Below are positions 42,564-51,956 of a stretch of DNA of 64,000 nucleotides, in pieces (within the stretch, counting starts at the first letter, position 1; every line of letters starts with the position of its first letter). The DNA comes from Trueperaceae bacterium (lineage in GTDB: Bacteria; Deinococcota; Deinococci; Deinococcales; Trueperaceae): the NCBI GenBank assembly GCA_023954415.1, contig JAMLIB010000011.1, positions 1 through 64,000 of the forward strand, read 5' to 3'. The notes under the pieces are model-generated. The model saw nothing but the letters and a program-made list of their open reading frames with translations, did no database searches and had not been told where the DNA came from. Position numbers and translations under genes: made by a program.

Positions 42564-43418
42564 CTACCGCCTCGCGCCGAAGACCGCCGCGGGCACGAAC
42601 ATGGCGGCTTGCGTGAGGACGATGGTCGCCCCGCTCGGTACGTCGAGGTAGAACGACAGCCCCAGGCCGACGAGGGTGCTCGCCACCCCGATCAGGACGG
42701 AGAGCGCCGTCATCTGCGCCAGGGTGCGGGCCACGAGCCTCGCACCCGCGGCCGGGATGACGAGGTAGGCGGCCATCAGCACGATCCCGACCACGGTGGC
42801 GCTCACCGCGATCACCACGGCGGCGACGAGGAAGAGCGCGAGTTCCAGGGCCTCGGCGCGCACCCCGTCGCCGCGCGCGAGCTCGTCGTCGAAGGTCGCG
42901 TAGGCCAACCGCCCCCAGGTGGCGAGGAGCACGAGCACGGCCGCCACCGCCACGACGAGGATCACGAGGAGGTCGCCCTGCCGCACGCCGAGGATCGAGC
43001 CGAACAGCAGGTCCATGACGGAGAGGCCGAGGTTGACGTCGGGCGGGATGAGCGAGAAGAACATGACGCCGAGTGCGACGCTGACCGCGAAGGCCACGCC
43101 GATGGCGGTGTCGGAGCTGAGGCGCGTGCGCTTGCGCAAGGCGGCTATCGCCAGCGCCGCCAGGACGCTGAACGGCAGGGCTATCCACAACGGGTGCTTG
43201 AGGAGCGCAATGCTCGAACCGATCAGGCCGGTCGTGACGATCACGAACGCGCCGATGCCCATGCCGCCGAAGGCGGCGTGGGCGAGGCCGTCGCCGAGGA
43301 ACGACAGGCGCCTTTGCACGACGAAGACCCCGAGAACGCCAGACATCACGGCGATGGCGAGCCCGGCGAGTACGGCGCGCTGGAAGAACGGCAGCGCGAG
43401 GGCCTCCACCAGGCTCAT
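42564..43418 (-). CDS. ZnuB-like metal ABC transporter permease
   Basis: 284-residue inner-membrane permease of the manganese/zinc/iron ABC-3 family, with about eight helices. FFQRAVLAGLAIAVMSGVLGVFVVQRRLSFLGDGLAHAAFGG is the standard N terminus, and MAAYLVIPAAGARLVARTLAQM the family motif near the C terminus. Downstream of the ATPase gene, the L28 gene and the COG0523 gene on the minus strand, which points to zinc as substrate. No substrate-binding protein is encoded in the cluster. Confidence 0.93.
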   Translation of the reverse strand: MSLVEALALPFFQRAVLAGLAIAVMSGVLGVFVVQRRLSFLGDGLAHAAFGGMGIGAFVIVTTGLIGSSIALLKHPLWIALPFSVLAALAIAALRKRTRLSSDTAIGVAFAVSVALGVMFFSLIPPDVNLGLSVMDLLFGSILGVRQGDLLVILVVAVAAVLVLLATWGRLAYATFDDELARGDGVRAEALELALFLVAAVVIAVSATVVGIVLMAAYLVIPAAGARLVARTLAQMTALSVLIGVASTLVGLGLSFYLDVPSGATIVLTQAAMFVPAAVFGARR

Positions 43419-43494
43419 GCGCGCTCGCCGTCCAGCGCGGACAGCGTCCTCAAGCGGCCCCCGGCTCGCGAAGACCGCCGCGGTGCCGGCGCGC

Positions 43495-44256
43495 TCACAC
43501 CCTCGGCCCGTGCCCGTGGTGCTTGTGGCCGAACGCGTCCTCCAGGCACTCGTCGCATAGGACGTCCTCGGGCAGGCCGAAGCCGCGCGCCGTGCGGTTC
43601 AGGACCAGCACTCGGTCGGCGTGGTAGCGGGCGGCCGTGAGGTCGTGGGTCACCATCACGACGCCGGCCCCGCTGTCGGCCTGGTACTCCTCGAGGAGGT
43701 CGTAGATGTCGCGCTCGGCCAGGTAGTCGACGCCCGTGGCGGGCTCGTCGAGGAGCACGAGCTCGGGGCGCCGCACGAAGGCGCGGGCCAGGTAGGCGCG
43801 CTGCAGCTCGCCGCCGGAGAGGCGCGCGAGCGGCCTAGTGGCGAGCTGCTCGGCTCCCACGCGGCGCAGGGCCGCGAGCGCCTGCTCGCGCTCGCCGGCG
43901 TGCACACGGCCGGGCCACTCCCGGCGCAACCCAGTCGCCACCAGCTCCAGAGCCGTGGCCGGGAAGGTGCGGTCGAACGTCTTCAGCTGGGGCACGTACC
44001 CGACGCGCCCCGGGTTGGCCCCCGGCTGCTCGCCGAACACGGCGACCGTGCCCTCGAGCGGCGCGACGAGGCCCAGGATGACCTTGACCAACGTCGACTT
44101 ACCGGCCCCGTTCGGACCGACTACGGCCAACGAGGCGCCGGCCGGCAGGTCGAACGACACGCCCTTGAGGACCTCGAAGTCCCCGAAGCGCACGGTCACC
44201 CCGGACAGCCGAACGCAAACGGCACCGCCCTGGTGGAGCGGTGCCGCGCCGGTCAT
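43495..44256 (-). CDS. ZnuC-like metal ABC transporter ATP-binding protein
   Basis: 253-residue ATPase. Walker A GPNGAGKST, Q-loop region GYVPQLKTFDRTFPATALELVATGL (the FP segment is typical of metal transporters), signature LSGGELQRAYLARAF, Walker B LVLLDEPATGVD, and the H-loop TH. The C terminus is rich in cysteine and histidine (CDECLEDAFGHKHHGHG), a likely zinc-binding tail. Start at ATG 44256, 15 bases after the L28 stop, so the two are cotranscribed. Powers the permease encoded downstream. Confidence 0.93.
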   Translation of the reverse strand: MTGAAPLHQGGAVCVRLSGVTVRFGDFEVLKGVSFDLPAGASLAVVGPNGAGKSTLVKVILGLVAPLEGTVAVFGEQPGANPGRVGYVPQLKTFDRTFPATALELVATGLRREWPGRVHAGEREQALAALRRVGAEQLATRPLARLSGGELQRAYLARAFVRRPELVLLDEPATGVDYLAERDIYDLLEEYQADSGAGVVMVTHDLTAARYHADRVLVLNRTARGFGLPEDVLCDECLEDAFGHKHHGHGPRV

Positions 44257-44270
44257 GCGTGCTGCGGTTC

Positions 44271-44519
44271 TCAGGCCGGCTTGTTCGGGTTGACGAACAC
44301 GGTCGGGTCGAGCTGACGGATGGCCTTGGCGCTCAGCCAGACGCGCATGGGGCGGCCGTCCACCCAGACGGTGCGCTTCTGCAGGTTCGGCTTGAGGGTG
44401 CGCTTGTGCACGCCGACCTGCTTGAGGCCGACGCCGCCCTTGCGCTTGGCGGAGCCCTTGCGGATGCTGGTGGTGGTGCTCTGGGTGCGCTTCCCAGTTA
44501 CGGCACAGACGCGCGGCAT
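44271..44519 (-). CDS. rpmB: 50S ribosomal protein L28, form lacking zinc-ribbon cysteines
   Basis: 82-residue ribosomal protein. Begins [22 protein letters not shown] and contains [27 protein letters not shown], the L28 core. It has one cysteine only, so it cannot form the four-cysteine zinc site present in zinc-binding L28 forms. Zinc-free paralogues of L28, L31 or S14 are commonly controlled by Zur so that zinc is spared under starvation. GGAGG 5 bases before ATG 44519. Lies between a COG0523 gene and metal ABC transporter genes. It may also be the sole L28 of the organism; the window cannot tell. Confidence 0.93.
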   Translation of the reverse strand: MPRVCAVTGKRTQSTTTSIRKGSAKRKGGVGLKQVGVHKRTLKPNLQKRTVWVDGRPMRVWLSAKAIRQLDPTVFVNPNKPA

Positions 44520-44609
44520 TGCTTCCTCCGTTGCTACGGGGTTGGAAGACCCCGGTAGAGCATGAGTGACGGTGCGGCGCGACCCAAGCGCCCCGCTTAC
44601 GAGCAAGCG

Positions 44610-44620
44610 AGTCTAGCATA
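44610..44620 (-). promoter_or_regulatory. promoter upstream of rpmB
   Basis: Overlapping minus-strand boxes TATGCT (44620-44615) and TAGACT (44615-44610) lie about 95 bases before the ATG. A GC-rich hairpin CGGGGT/ACCCCG (44537-44554) sits in the leader before the ribosome binding site. Confidence 0.4.
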
Positions 44621-44678
44621 GGCCACCCGCCTCCGCACAGGTCCGGCCCGAGCGCGGCGCACGCGTGAGCGGCCGGGC

Positions 44679-45929
44679 TCATTCCCAGGCAGGCAGCGGG
44701 TCGGGGAAGGTGGACCACGCCGCCACGCCGGCCGCGGCCTCGTCTTCCGTGACTAGCGCCGCGTCGAGGTCGGCGCGGATGGCCCGCTCGTCCATGCCGA
44801 TGCCGATGAACACGAGCTCGTGCTTGCGGTCGCCCCATTCGGGGTGCCAGTTGGCCTTGATGGCGGCCTTGTCGCTCTCCTCCACTCCCCAGCTCGCCTC
44901 GGGCGCGGTGGCCCACCACGTCCCGAGGGGGTCGAGGGTGATGGTGCGCCCGGCCAACGACAGGAGGCCGACGTAAGCGGGCCTGGTGGCCACCCACAGG
45001 AGGCCCTTGGCGCGCACGACGTCGGCGAAGGCCTCGCTGTCCAGCAACTCGTCCAGGCGCTGCGGGTGGAACGGCCTGCGCTCGCGGTAGACGAACGAAC
45101 GGACCCCGTACTCCTCGGTCTCCGGCACGTGGACCCCTTCCAGCTCCTTGATCCAGGCCGCCGACGTGGCGGCGGTCTCGAGATCGAAGAGGCCGGTGTC
45201 GAGGACCTTGTCCAGGGGGACCTTGCCGTGGTCGGCCCTCACGATCTCGGCGCCGGGGTTGAGCGCGCGCAGCCGCGCCTCCACCTGGCGCAGCTCGTCG
45301 GCGGGGACGAGGTCGCACTTGTTGAGGACGATGACGTCGCAGAACTCTACCTGGTCGGTCAACAGGTCGGTGACCGTGCGCTCGTCGTCCGCGCCGAGGC
45401 TCTCGCCTCGCTCGCCGATGCCGTCGAACCCGTAGAAGTCCGTCAGGAAGGCGTTGGCGTCGACGACGGTCACCATCGTGTCGAGCCGCGCCACCCGGCT
45501 GAGGCTGCTGCCAGTCTCGTCCTCGAACACGAACGTCTGCGCGACGGGCAGGGGCTCGCTGATGCCGGTCGACTCGATGAGCAGGTAGTCGAAGCGCCGC
45601 TCGCGCGCGAGGCGCGACACCTCGACGAGGAGGTCGTCGCGCAGCGTGCAGCAGATGCAGCCGTTGGTCATCTCGACGAGCGTCTCCTCCGTGCGCGAGA
45701 GGGCCGCCCCGTCGCGGGAGACGAGGTCGGCGTCGATGTTCACCTCGCTCATGTCGTTGACTATGACCGCGACCCGCCGCCCCTCGCGGTTGTTGAGCAC
45801 GTGGTTTAGGAGCGTCGTCTTGCCCGCCCCGAGGAAGCCTGAGAGGACCGTCACGGGCAGGCGGCCGGCCGAGGCCGCCGGTCCACTCCCTTGCGTCCGG
45901 GGTCCGGAGGTGCGTTTGTCGTCGGTCAT
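44679..45929 (-). CDS. COG0523 (CobW-like) metallochaperone GTPase
   Basis: 416-residue G3E-family GTPase. Walker [16 protein letters not shown], the metal motif CICC (Cys91, Cys93, Cys94 in [13 protein letters not shown]), [11 protein letters not shown] and NKCDLV. The C-terminal CobW_C domain follows. Proteins of this type deliver zinc to client enzymes during zinc limitation. GAGAGG 5 bases before ATG 45929, and a 19-base Fur/Zur-type dyad lies in the leader next to the -10, so zinc-dependent repression is likely. The long C terminus is not histidine-rich. Confidence 0.9.
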   Translation of the reverse strand: MTDDKRTSGPRTQGSGPAASAGRLPVTVLSGFLGAGKTTLLNHVLNNREGRRVAVIVNDMSEVNIDADLVSRDGAALSRTEETLVEMTNGCICCTLRDDLLVEVSRLARERRFDYLLIESTGISEPLPVAQTFVFEDETGSSLSRVARLDTMVTVVDANAFLTDFYGFDGIGERGESLGADDERTVTDLLTDQVEFCDVIVLNKCDLVPADELRQVEARLRALNPGAEIVRADHGKVPLDKVLDTGLFDLETAATSAAWIKELEGVHVPETEEYGVRSFVYRERRPFHPQRLDELLDSEAFADVVRAKGLLWVATRPAYVGLLSLAGRTITLDPLGTWWATAPEASWGVEESDKAAIKANWHPEWGDRKHELVFIGIGMDERAIRADLDAALVTEDEAAAGVAAWSTFPDPLPAWE

Positions 45930-45949
45930 TCGGGCCTCTCACTCTCTTG

Positions 45950-45983
45950 TTTGCGAATGAGTCGCAAAAGCATCTAGAGTGTA
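45950..45983 (-). promoter_or_regulatory. Zur-like operator and -10 box of COG0523 gene
   Basis: TTTGCGA (45950-45956) and TCGCAAA (45962-45968) form a 19-base dyad centred on 45959, with 8 of 9 positions symmetric, the size and 9-1-9 form of Fur-family boxes. On the minus strand TACACT (45983-45978) is a -10 box, so a bound repressor would cover the transcription start. Confidence 0.65.
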
Positions 45984-46127
45984 GTCGCCGACGCGGAGCC
46001 AGTCAACAGCCCCACCTGCGAGCCGGCCGGTAGGCCGAACGTCACGAGGTCGCCAGGGTAGGGTGCAAGCCTGATGGCCTACGCGCGACCCGCGCATCGC
46101 GGCCGGCCGTGCGACGCGCCCAGCGGG

Positions 46128-46133
46128 TAACAT
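46128..46133 (+). promoter_or_regulatory. pyrE -10 box, leaderless
   Basis: TAACAT ends 6 bases before ATG 46140. Confidence 0.5.
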
Positions 46134-46139
46134 CGCGGC

Positions 46140-46661
46140 ATGCAGCGCCAAGCCCTCGCCCGCGCCATCACCGATCGCTCCCTCGTCCACGGCCAGTTCC
46201 GCTTGCGCTCCGGCGCGACGAGCACCGAGTACTTCGACAAGTACATGTTCGAGTCTGACCCGCGGCTGCTGCGCGCCATCGCCGAGGCGCTCGCACCGCT
46301 CGTGCCGGCCGGCGTCGACGCCCTTGCTGGGCTCGAGCTCGGCGGCGTGCCGCTGGCCGTCATGCTCTCGCAAGTGACGGGCATCCCGACCTTGTTCGTG
46401 CGCAAGAAGGCCAAGGAGTACGGCACCATGCGCTTCGCCGAGGGGGGCGAGGTGGCGGGCAGGCGCCTGCTCCTGATCGAGGACGTGGTCACCTCCGGCG
46501 GCCAGGTCGTGCTCTCGACCCGCGACCTGCGCGGCGCGGGAGCCACCGTCGAGACGGCGCTATGCGTGATCGACCGCGAGGCGGGCGGCGGCGGGGCGCT
46601 GGCGGCCGAGGGCGTGGCGCTCCATGCGCTCTTCACCATGAGCGAGCTGAAGGCGGCCTGA
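46140..46661 (+). CDS. pyrE: orotate phosphoribosyltransferase
   Basis: 173-residue pyrimidine biosynthesis enzyme, converting orotate and PRPP to orotidine 5'-phosphate. [14 protein letters not shown] near the N terminus, [16 protein letters not shown] in the mobile loop, and the PRPP-binding [14 protein letters not shown]. Somewhat short for the family, with a compact C terminus. Divergent from the COG0523 gene and not part of a pyrimidine operon here. Confidence 0.93.
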   Translation: MQRQALARAITDRSLVHGQFRLRSGATSTEYFDKYMFESDPRLLRAIAEALAPLVPAGVDALAGLELGGVPLAVMLSQVTGIPTLFVRKKAKEYGTMRFAEGGEVAGRRLLLIEDVVTSGGQVVLSTRDLRGAGATVETALCVIDREAGGGGALAAEGVALHALFTMSELKAA

Positions 46662-46792
46662 GCGCCCCTCGCGGGGCCGCTCGTCGGCGTCACGAGCCTC
46701 GCCGGTCGCCTTGCCGGCACCGTGGCAAGGGGCCCGCGACCGCAAACCGTTGCGCGCGTCCGGCCACCGCGCGGCTTCCCTGGCGGCCCGCG

Positions 46793-46798
46793 TACACT
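46793..46798 (+). promoter_or_regulatory. -10 box of HIT protein gene, leaderless
   Basis: TACACT ends 5 bases before ATG 46804, which sets the start. Confidence 0.5.
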
Positions 46799-46803
46799 TG
46801 GTC

Positions 46804-47166
46804 ATGACCCAGGACACGCTCTTCGCCAAGATCGTGCGCCGCGAGATCCCGGCCGACATCGTCTACCAGGACGACCTCGTCACCGCGTTCCGCGACATCC
46901 ACCCGCAGGCCCCGGTGCACGTGCTCATCGTGCCCAACGCCGTCGTCCCGACGGCAGCCGACGCCGAGACCGAGCACGAGGCGGCGCTAGGCCGGATGTT
47001 CACGGCGGCGCGCAAGATAGCCGAACGGGAAGGCTTGGGCGAAGGCTACCGCCTGATCGTGAACTGCAAGGACCATGGGGGCCAAGAGGTCTACCACCTG
47101 CACATGCACTTGCTGGGCGGCAGGCCGCTCGGTCCGATGCTCGACCACTCCTTCGGGAAGCGCTGA
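46804..47166 (+). CDS. HIT-family (HinT-like) nucleotide hydrolase
   Basis: 120-residue purine nucleoside phosphoramidase-type protein. [20 protein letters not shown] opens the fold, VHVLIVPN is the central strand, and [10 protein letters not shown] is the histidine triad with catalytic residues. Start at ATG 46804 from the -10 box and the family N terminus; longer in-frame extensions upstream are not HIT-like. Followed by a strong hairpin, so monocistronic. Confidence 0.95.
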   Translation: MTQDTLFAKIVRREIPADIVYQDDLVTAFRDIHPQAPVHVLIVPNAVVPTAADAETEHEAALGRMFTAARKIAEREGLGEGYRLIVNCKDHGGQEVYHLHMHLLGGRPLGPMLDHSFGKR

Positions 47167-47189
47167 CACCGCCGGGGCGACCGACGGTC

Positions 47190-47219
47190 GTAAGGGCGCC
47201 GCCACGACCGCGCCCTTAC
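47190..47219. terminator. hairpin downstream of HIT gene
   Basis: GTAAGGGCGC (47190-47199) and GCGCCCTTAC (47210-47219), a perfect 10-base stem with a 10-base loop, 24 bases after the stop. No T-run. Confidence 0.6.
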
Positions 47220-47264
47220 GCCGGACCGGCAGCACCTACCGTGCTCACGGCGCCGCGGAGGGGT

Positions 47265-47270
47265 TAGCCT
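47265..47270 (+). promoter_or_regulatory. -10 box of aldo-keto reductase gene, leaderless
   Basis: TAGCCT ends 6 bases before ATG 47277, the same arrangement and hexamer as merA. Confidence 0.55.
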
Positions 47271-47276
47271 AGCGGC

Positions 47277-48233
47277 ATGGCTAACGAGATGACCTACCGC
47301 AGGCTTGGCAGCAGCGGCCTCAAGCTGAGCACGGTGAGCTTGGGCGGCTGGACGACTTACGGACAGACGGTCGCCGAGCAGGACCGCGTGACCCGCCTGA
47401 TCGAGCGCGCCGTCGAGCTCGGGGTCAACTACTTCGACACGGCCGACGTCTACGCGAACGGCAAGTGCGAGGAGGTCATGGGCCCCGCCCTGACCGCCGC
47501 CGCCCCGCGCCACCACCTCGTGGTGGCCAGCAAGGTGTTCGGGAAGATGTCCGACGACGTCAACGACCGCGGCCTGAGCCGCAAGCACATCCTGGAGTCG
47601 ATCGACCGCAGCCTCGACCGCCTCGGCCTCGACTACCTCGACATCTACTTCGCGCACCGCTACGACCCGGAGACGACGCTCGAGGAGACCGTGGAGGCGT
47701 TCTCCGACGTCGTGCGCTCCGGCCGCACGCACTACTGGGGCACGAGCATGTGGTCGGCCGCCCAGATCGCGGAGGCTGTCACCTTCGCGAAGGCGAACGG
47801 CCTCGTCGCGCCCGTCGTCGAGCAGGCCGAGTACTCCATGCTGCGCCGCGAGCGCGCCGAGAACGAGGTCTTGCCGGTCACGAGCGCCAAGGGCGTGGGC
47901 GTGGTCGTCTTCAGCCCGTTGGCGCAGGGCATGCTCACCGGCAAGTACGACGGCGGCGTACCGGCCGGCTCGCGCTTCGCGGAGTTCGAGAGCTTCAAGG
48001 AGCGGTTCTTCAACGACGAGAACGCCGCCCGCGTGCGCGCCCTCAAGGACGTGGCCGACGACCTGGGCGTGACGCGTGGTCAGCTGGCCCTCGCCTGGAT
48101 CCTGCGCAACTCGAACGTGGCCTCCGTCATCACGGGCGCCACCCGCGTCGAGCAGCTCGAGGAGAACGTCGGTGCCGCCAAGCTGAGCCTGACCGACGAC
48201 GTGCTGGCGCGCATCGACCGGGCGCTCATCTAG
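47277..48233 (+). CDS. aldo-keto reductase
   Basis: 318-residue NADPH-dependent oxidoreductase of the AKR superfamily, nearest to the K+-channel beta-subunit/YghZ type. MTYRRLGSSGLKLSTVSLGGW at the start, catalytic Asp and Tyr in YFDTADVYANGKCEE, lysine in VVASKVFGK, histidine in IYFAHRYD, and the cofactor end VASVITGATRVEQLEENV. The substrate cannot be told. The NAD(P)HX repair gene follows 20 bases later, so they may share a transcript. Confidence 0.92.
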   Translation: MANEMTYRRLGSSGLKLSTVSLGGWTTYGQTVAEQDRVTRLIERAVELGVNYFDTADVYANGKCEEVMGPALTAAAPRHHLVVASKVFGKMSDDVNDRGLSRKHILESIDRSLDRLGLDYLDIYFAHRYDPETTLEETVEAFSDVVRSGRTHYWGTSMWSAAQIAEAVTFAKANGLVAPVVEQAEYSMLRRERAENEVLPVTSAKGVGVVVFSPLAQGMLTGKYDGGVPAGSRFAEFESFKERFFNDENAARVRALKDVADDLGVTRGQLALAWILRNSNVASVITGATRVEQLEENVGAAKLSLTDDVLARIDRALI

Positions 48234-48253
48234 CGGGACCGACCGGCGAGCTC

Positions 48254-49825
48254 GTGAAGCTCTACCACGCGGCCGAGATGCGGGAAGCCGACGAGCGCGC
48301 GGCCGCGGCCGGAGTGAGCGGCGAGACGCTCATGGAGAACGCCGGCGCGGCGGTGGCGCGCGAGGTGCTGCGCCGCTACCCCGGCACCCGCAGGGCCGTG
48401 ATCCTCTGCGGCAAGGGCAACAACGGCGGCGACGGCTACGTCTGCGCCAGGAAGTTGCGCGCGGCGGGCCTCGACGTCAAGGTACTCGAGCTGAGCCCCG
48501 AACCCAACCGGACGGACGCGGCGCGCGCCCGCACGGCCCTCCTGGTAAGCGGCGCGGTGACCGCCCCGCTTACCGGCGTGGAGGACGTGCGCCGGCTGGT
48601 GGCCGAGCGCACGGTCATCGTCGACGCCCTCCTCGGCAGCGGCCTCGACCGGTCGGCGGACGGCTGGCTGGGCGGGCTGCTGAGCGCTCTCTCAGGGCTC
48701 GGAGCGCCCGTCGTGGCCATCGACGTCCCCAGCGGCCTGCCTACCGACACCCCGCGGGCGACCGGGCCGCACGTGACGGCGGACGTCACCGTGGAACTGG
48801 CCGGACGCAAGGTGGGGGGCGCGTTCCCGGCGACGAGCCGCCACTACGGCGTCCGGGTCCTCGCGCCCATCGGCATGCCTAGCGCGGTGCTGGCCCAGGT
48901 GGGCGGCATCGCTCTCCTGGACGCGGAAGCCGTGAGGGCGTGGCTGCCCGCTAGAGAGCGCTCCGCTAACAAGTACACGGCCGGCACCGTCACAGTCGTG
49001 GCCGGGTCCGGGCGTTACGCCGGAGCTGCCGAGCTGGCGTGCCGCGGCGCCTGGCGGGCCGGCGCCGGCCTCGTCACCCTCGTAGGCCCGGAACGCCACC
49101 CGTCGGCCTGGCCGGAGACGATCTTCGAGCGGGCCGAGGCAGGCAGGGCCAGGGGCGAGACCATGGGGGTGCCGGCCGGCACCGTGCCCGACGCGGTAGC
49201 GGGGCTGATCGAGCCGAAGCGCGCCGCCGCCCTGGTCATCGGACCGGGCCTCGCCGAGGAGTTCCTCCCCCACCTGCCCGAACTGCTGACCCTCGCCCCG
49301 GGCCCGGTCGTGCTGGACGCCGCCGCGCTGGGAGCGCTCGCCGCCGGAACGATCGCCCTCGGGACCGCCGCCTCGCACGCGGGCACCGCGCCCGCGTCCC
49401 GCGAGCGGCCTGGCGCTGCGGTGCTGACCCCACACACCGGCGAGGCCGCCGCCCTCCTCGGCACGACCACCGCGGTCGTCACGGACGACCCGTTGGCCGC
49501 CGCTAACGACGTGGCCGCGCGGTACGGCGCCGTGGTCGTCCTGAAGGGCGCCACCACGGTGATCGCGGCGCCCGACGGTCGGCTCGCCGTCTCCGAACGC
49601 GGCCACCCGGGGATGGCGGCGGGCGGCACGGGCGACGTGCTGGCCGGGGTCCTCGGTGCCGTGCTCGCGCCGGCCGGTGGGCGCGAAGAAGCGTTCGAGC
49701 GCGCGTGCGCGGCCGTCTGGTTGCACGGCGTCGCGGGCGAGGTCGCGGCGCGGCGGCACGGCATCGGCCTCGTGGCGAGCGACGTCGCCGAGGGCCTGCC
49801 CGACGCCCTCGCCGGGTTGCGCTGA
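48254..49825 (+). CDS. nnr: bifunctional NAD(P)H-hydrate epimerase/dehydratase
   Basis: 523 residues repairing hydrated NADH/NADPH. The N-terminal epimerase domain (residues 1 to about 210) has SGETLMENAGAAVAREVL, CGKGNNGGDGYVCARKL and DALLGSGLDR. The C-terminal ADP-dependent dehydratase shows YTAGTVTVVAGSGRYAGAAELACRGAWRAGAGLVTL, LTPHTGEAAALLG, and the motif GTGDVLAGVLGA with the catalytic aspartate. GTG start. The order epimerase then dehydratase is the common bacterial fusion. Confidence 0.95.
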   Translation: MKLYHAAEMREADERAAAAGVSGETLMENAGAAVAREVLRRYPGTRRAVILCGKGNNGGDGYVCARKLRAAGLDVKVLELSPEPNRTDAARARTALLVSGAVTAPLTGVEDVRRLVAERTVIVDALLGSGLDRSADGWLGGLLSALSGLGAPVVAIDVPSGLPTDTPRATGPHVTADVTVELAGRKVGGAFPATSRHYGVRVLAPIGMPSAVLAQVGGIALLDAEAVRAWLPARERSANKYTAGTVTVVAGSGRYAGAAELACRGAWRAGAGLVTLVGPERHPSAWPETIFERAEAGRARGETMGVPAGTVPDAVAGLIEPKRAAALVIGPGLAEEFLPHLPELLTLAPGPVVLDAAALGALAAGTIALGTAASHAGTAPASRERPGAAVLTPHTGEAAALLGTTTAVVTDDPLAAANDVAARYGAVVVLKGATTVIAAPDGRLAVSERGHPGMAAGGTGDVLAGVLGAVLAPAGGREEAFERACAAVWLHGVAGEVAARRHGIGLVASDVAEGLPDALAGLR

Positions 49826-49991
49826 CGCCGGCCACCGCGCTTACGCGCGGGCGTACGAAAGCTGCCACCGCGAGGCCATCACCGTTCGGGGAGCGGCAGA
49901 GCCGGTCGCAGCCGGTAACTGACGACCACGTTGGGCGCGCGGGGGCGAGCATGGCCGCCAACGGCGGACCACACCCCGGCGCGTCAGGTGG

Positions 49992-49997
49992 TAGCGT
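49992..49997 (+). promoter_or_regulatory. thrB -10 box, leaderless
   Basis: TAGCGT ends 7 bases before ATG 50005. Confidence 0.5.
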
Positions 49998-50004
49998 TCC
50001 CCAC

Positions 50005-50913
50005 ATGCTTCGTGCGCACGTCCCGGCCAGCAGCGCCAACCTCGGGCCGGGCTTCGACACCCTCGGCCTGGCGCTCGACCTTCACCTCGAGGTCACGCTC
50101 GAGCCCTCCGAGACCGACGTGTTCGTGTACCGCGGACGGGGCGGCGGCGAAGGCCCTGACGGGGGCGGCGTTCCCAGCACGCCGGACAACCTCATCCACC
50201 GCGGCTTCCGCGCCGTCCACGAGCACCTGGGGCTGGCGGCTCCGCCCGTCGCCATCACGGCAGACAACCCGATACCGTTGGCGCGCGGGCTCGGCTCCTC
50301 GTCGGCTGCCCTGGTCGCCGGCGCCGCGCTTGCCGACGCCGTCACGGGCGGCAAGCTGGGCAGGCACGGCGTGTTCGACCTCACGGCCGCGCTCGAGGGC
50401 CATCCTGACAACGTCGGCCCATGCGTGTTCGGAGGCTTCACCGTCGCTGCTGCAGGCGCCGACGGCAACTTCCTGGCGGCGGCGCTCACCATGCCGCCCG
50501 GGTGGCGGCTCCTCTTCGGGGTGCCGCCGTTCGAGCTGGCCACCTCCGAGGCGCGCTCGGCGCTCCCGGACGAGTACAGCAGGCGCGCCGCCGTGCTCAC
50601 GGCCTCCCGGTCCGCCCTCTGGGTCGCTGCCGTCGCCCAGGCGCGCCCCGAGCTACTGCGCGCGGCCTCGCTCGACGTCCTCCACCAACCTTACCGGGCC
50701 CACCTCGTGCCGGGCTTCGCTACGGCCCTGGCCGACCTCTCAGCGGCCGGCGCCTACGCGGCCTTCCTGTCGGGGGCAGGCCCGACTGTCGGGGCCGTGA
50801 CCGACGCGGACGGTGTCGCAGCCTGCAAGGAGGCGCTCGGGCGCTTCGTCGGCACCAGCGGCGAGGTGCTCGAGTTGGCGACGGCGGGCGGCTACACGGT
50901 GGAGCGCTTCTGA
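50005..50913 (+). CDS. thrB: homoserine kinase
   Basis: 302-residue GHMP-family kinase making O-phosphohomoserine for threonine synthesis. PASSANLGPGFDTLGLAL at the N terminus, ATP motif PLARGLGSSSAALVAG, and the C-terminal SGAGPTVGAV. Also LEGHPDNVGPCVFGG, conserved in the family. Other threonine genes (thrA, thrC) are not in the window. tsaD follows closely and may be cotranscribed. Confidence 0.95.
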   Translation: MLRAHVPASSANLGPGFDTLGLALDLHLEVTLEPSETDVFVYRGRGGGEGPDGGGVPSTPDNLIHRGFRAVHEHLGLAAPPVAITADNPIPLARGLGSSSAALVAGAALADAVTGGKLGRHGVFDLTAALEGHPDNVGPCVFGGFTVAAAGADGNFLAAALTMPPGWRLLFGVPPFELATSEARSALPDEYSRRAAVLTASRSALWVAAVAQARPELLRAASLDVLHQPYRAHLVPGFATALADLSAAGAYAAFLSGAGPTVGAVTDADGVAACKEALGRFVGTSGEVLELATAGGYTVERF

Positions 50914-50948
50914 GCGCGGGGGCGGCGAGCGGCGAGCGACGCGCGGAC

Positions 50949-51956
50949 GTGCCGGGCGACGGTTCGGCGGCGAAGCGGCCGCTCGTCCTCGGCATCGACA
51001 CGTCGTGCGACGACACTGGCGTCGGGATCGCCCGAGGGAGCGAAGTCATAGCGAACGCCGTCGAGTCGCAGACGGCCCTGCACGCCCGCTTCGGCGGAGT
51101 GATGCCCGAGCTCGCGAGCCGTGAGCACCTCGAGGTCATCGACGACGTGGTGAGCCGCGCGCTGGCGCAAGCCGGAGTCGAGCTCGCGGACCTGGACGCC
51201 GTCGCGGCGACGCGCGGCCCCGGGCTGGTCGGCGCCCTCCTCGTCGGGCTCGGCTACGGCAAGGCGCTCGCGTGGGGCTTGAACGTGCCGTTCGTGCCCG
51301 TCCACCACCTCGAGGGGCACCTCGCGGCCGCCGGCACCGAGCCCCCGTTCGTCGCGCTGCTCGCCTCGGGCGGTCATACGGCCCTCTTCGCCGTGCGCGG
51401 CTGGGACGACGTCGAGGAGCTCGGGCGCAGCCGCGACGACGCCGCGGGCGAGGCGTTCGACAAGGTAGCGCGCCTCCTCGGCCTCGGCTACCCCGGCGGA
51501 GCGGCGCTGGCGCGCCTGGCGGCCTCCGGGAACGACACGGCGGTGGCGCTCCCTTTCCCCATGCAGGGCGACAAGGGCCTGGAGTTCTCCTTCAGCGGCC
51601 TGAAGACGGCGGTGGCGCTCCTGCTGGAGCGCGACCCCGGGCTCGAGCCGGCTGACGTAGCGGCCTCGTTCGAACGCGTGGTGGTCGGGTCGCTCGTGAG
51701 CGTCACGTTGCGGGCGCTGGCACGGACCGGGCTCTCGCGCCTGGTGGTCGCCGGCGGGGTGGCCGCGAACACCAGGCTGCGCCGCGAGTTCGCGGCGGCC
51801 GGCGTCGACGTCTCGTTCCCGCCACCGGCACTGGCGACTGACAACGGCGCGATGATCGCGTTGGCGGGCGCCATGCGCCTGGCATACGGTCGTGTGCCCG
51901 AGCACCCCCTGCGGGCGGACGCCGAGCCGTACCTGCCGCTCGCTAGCTCGCTGTGA
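50949..51956 (+). CDS. tsaD: TsaD, tRNA threonylcarbamoyladenosine transferase subunit
   Basis: 335-residue ASKHA-fold protein that, with TsaB and TsaE, adds the threonylcarbamoyl group to A37 of tRNAs reading ANN codons. LGIDTSCDDTGVGI at the start, the metal-binding HHLEGHLAA, LLASGGHTALF, GEAFDKVARLLGLGYPGG, and VAGGVAANTRLR. GTG 50949 is chosen; a CTG at 50910 could add 13 residues. No tsaB or tsaE nearby. The link to thrB is positional, although both concern threonine. Confidence 0.95.
   Translation: MPGDGSAAKRPLVLGIDTSCDDTGVGIARGSEVIANAVESQTALHARFGGVMPELASREHLEVIDDVVSRALAQAGVELADLDAVAATRGPGLVGALLVGLGYGKALAWGLNVPFVPVHHLEGHLAAAGTEPPFVALLASGGHTALFAVRGWDDVEELGRSRDDAAGEAFDKVARLLGLGYPGGAALARLAASGNDTAVALPFPMQGDKGLEFSFSGLKTAVALLLERDPGLEPADVAASFERVVVGSLVSVTLRALARTGLSRLVVAGGVAANTRLRREFAAAGVDVSFPPPALATDNGAMIALAGAMRLAYGRVPEHPLRADAEPYLPLASSL

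Noticed and set aside
49826..50004. Possible small gene between the NAD(P)HX repair gene and thrB
   Set aside because: No frame with a plausible start, ribosome binding site or protein-like composition; it mainly holds the thrB promoter.
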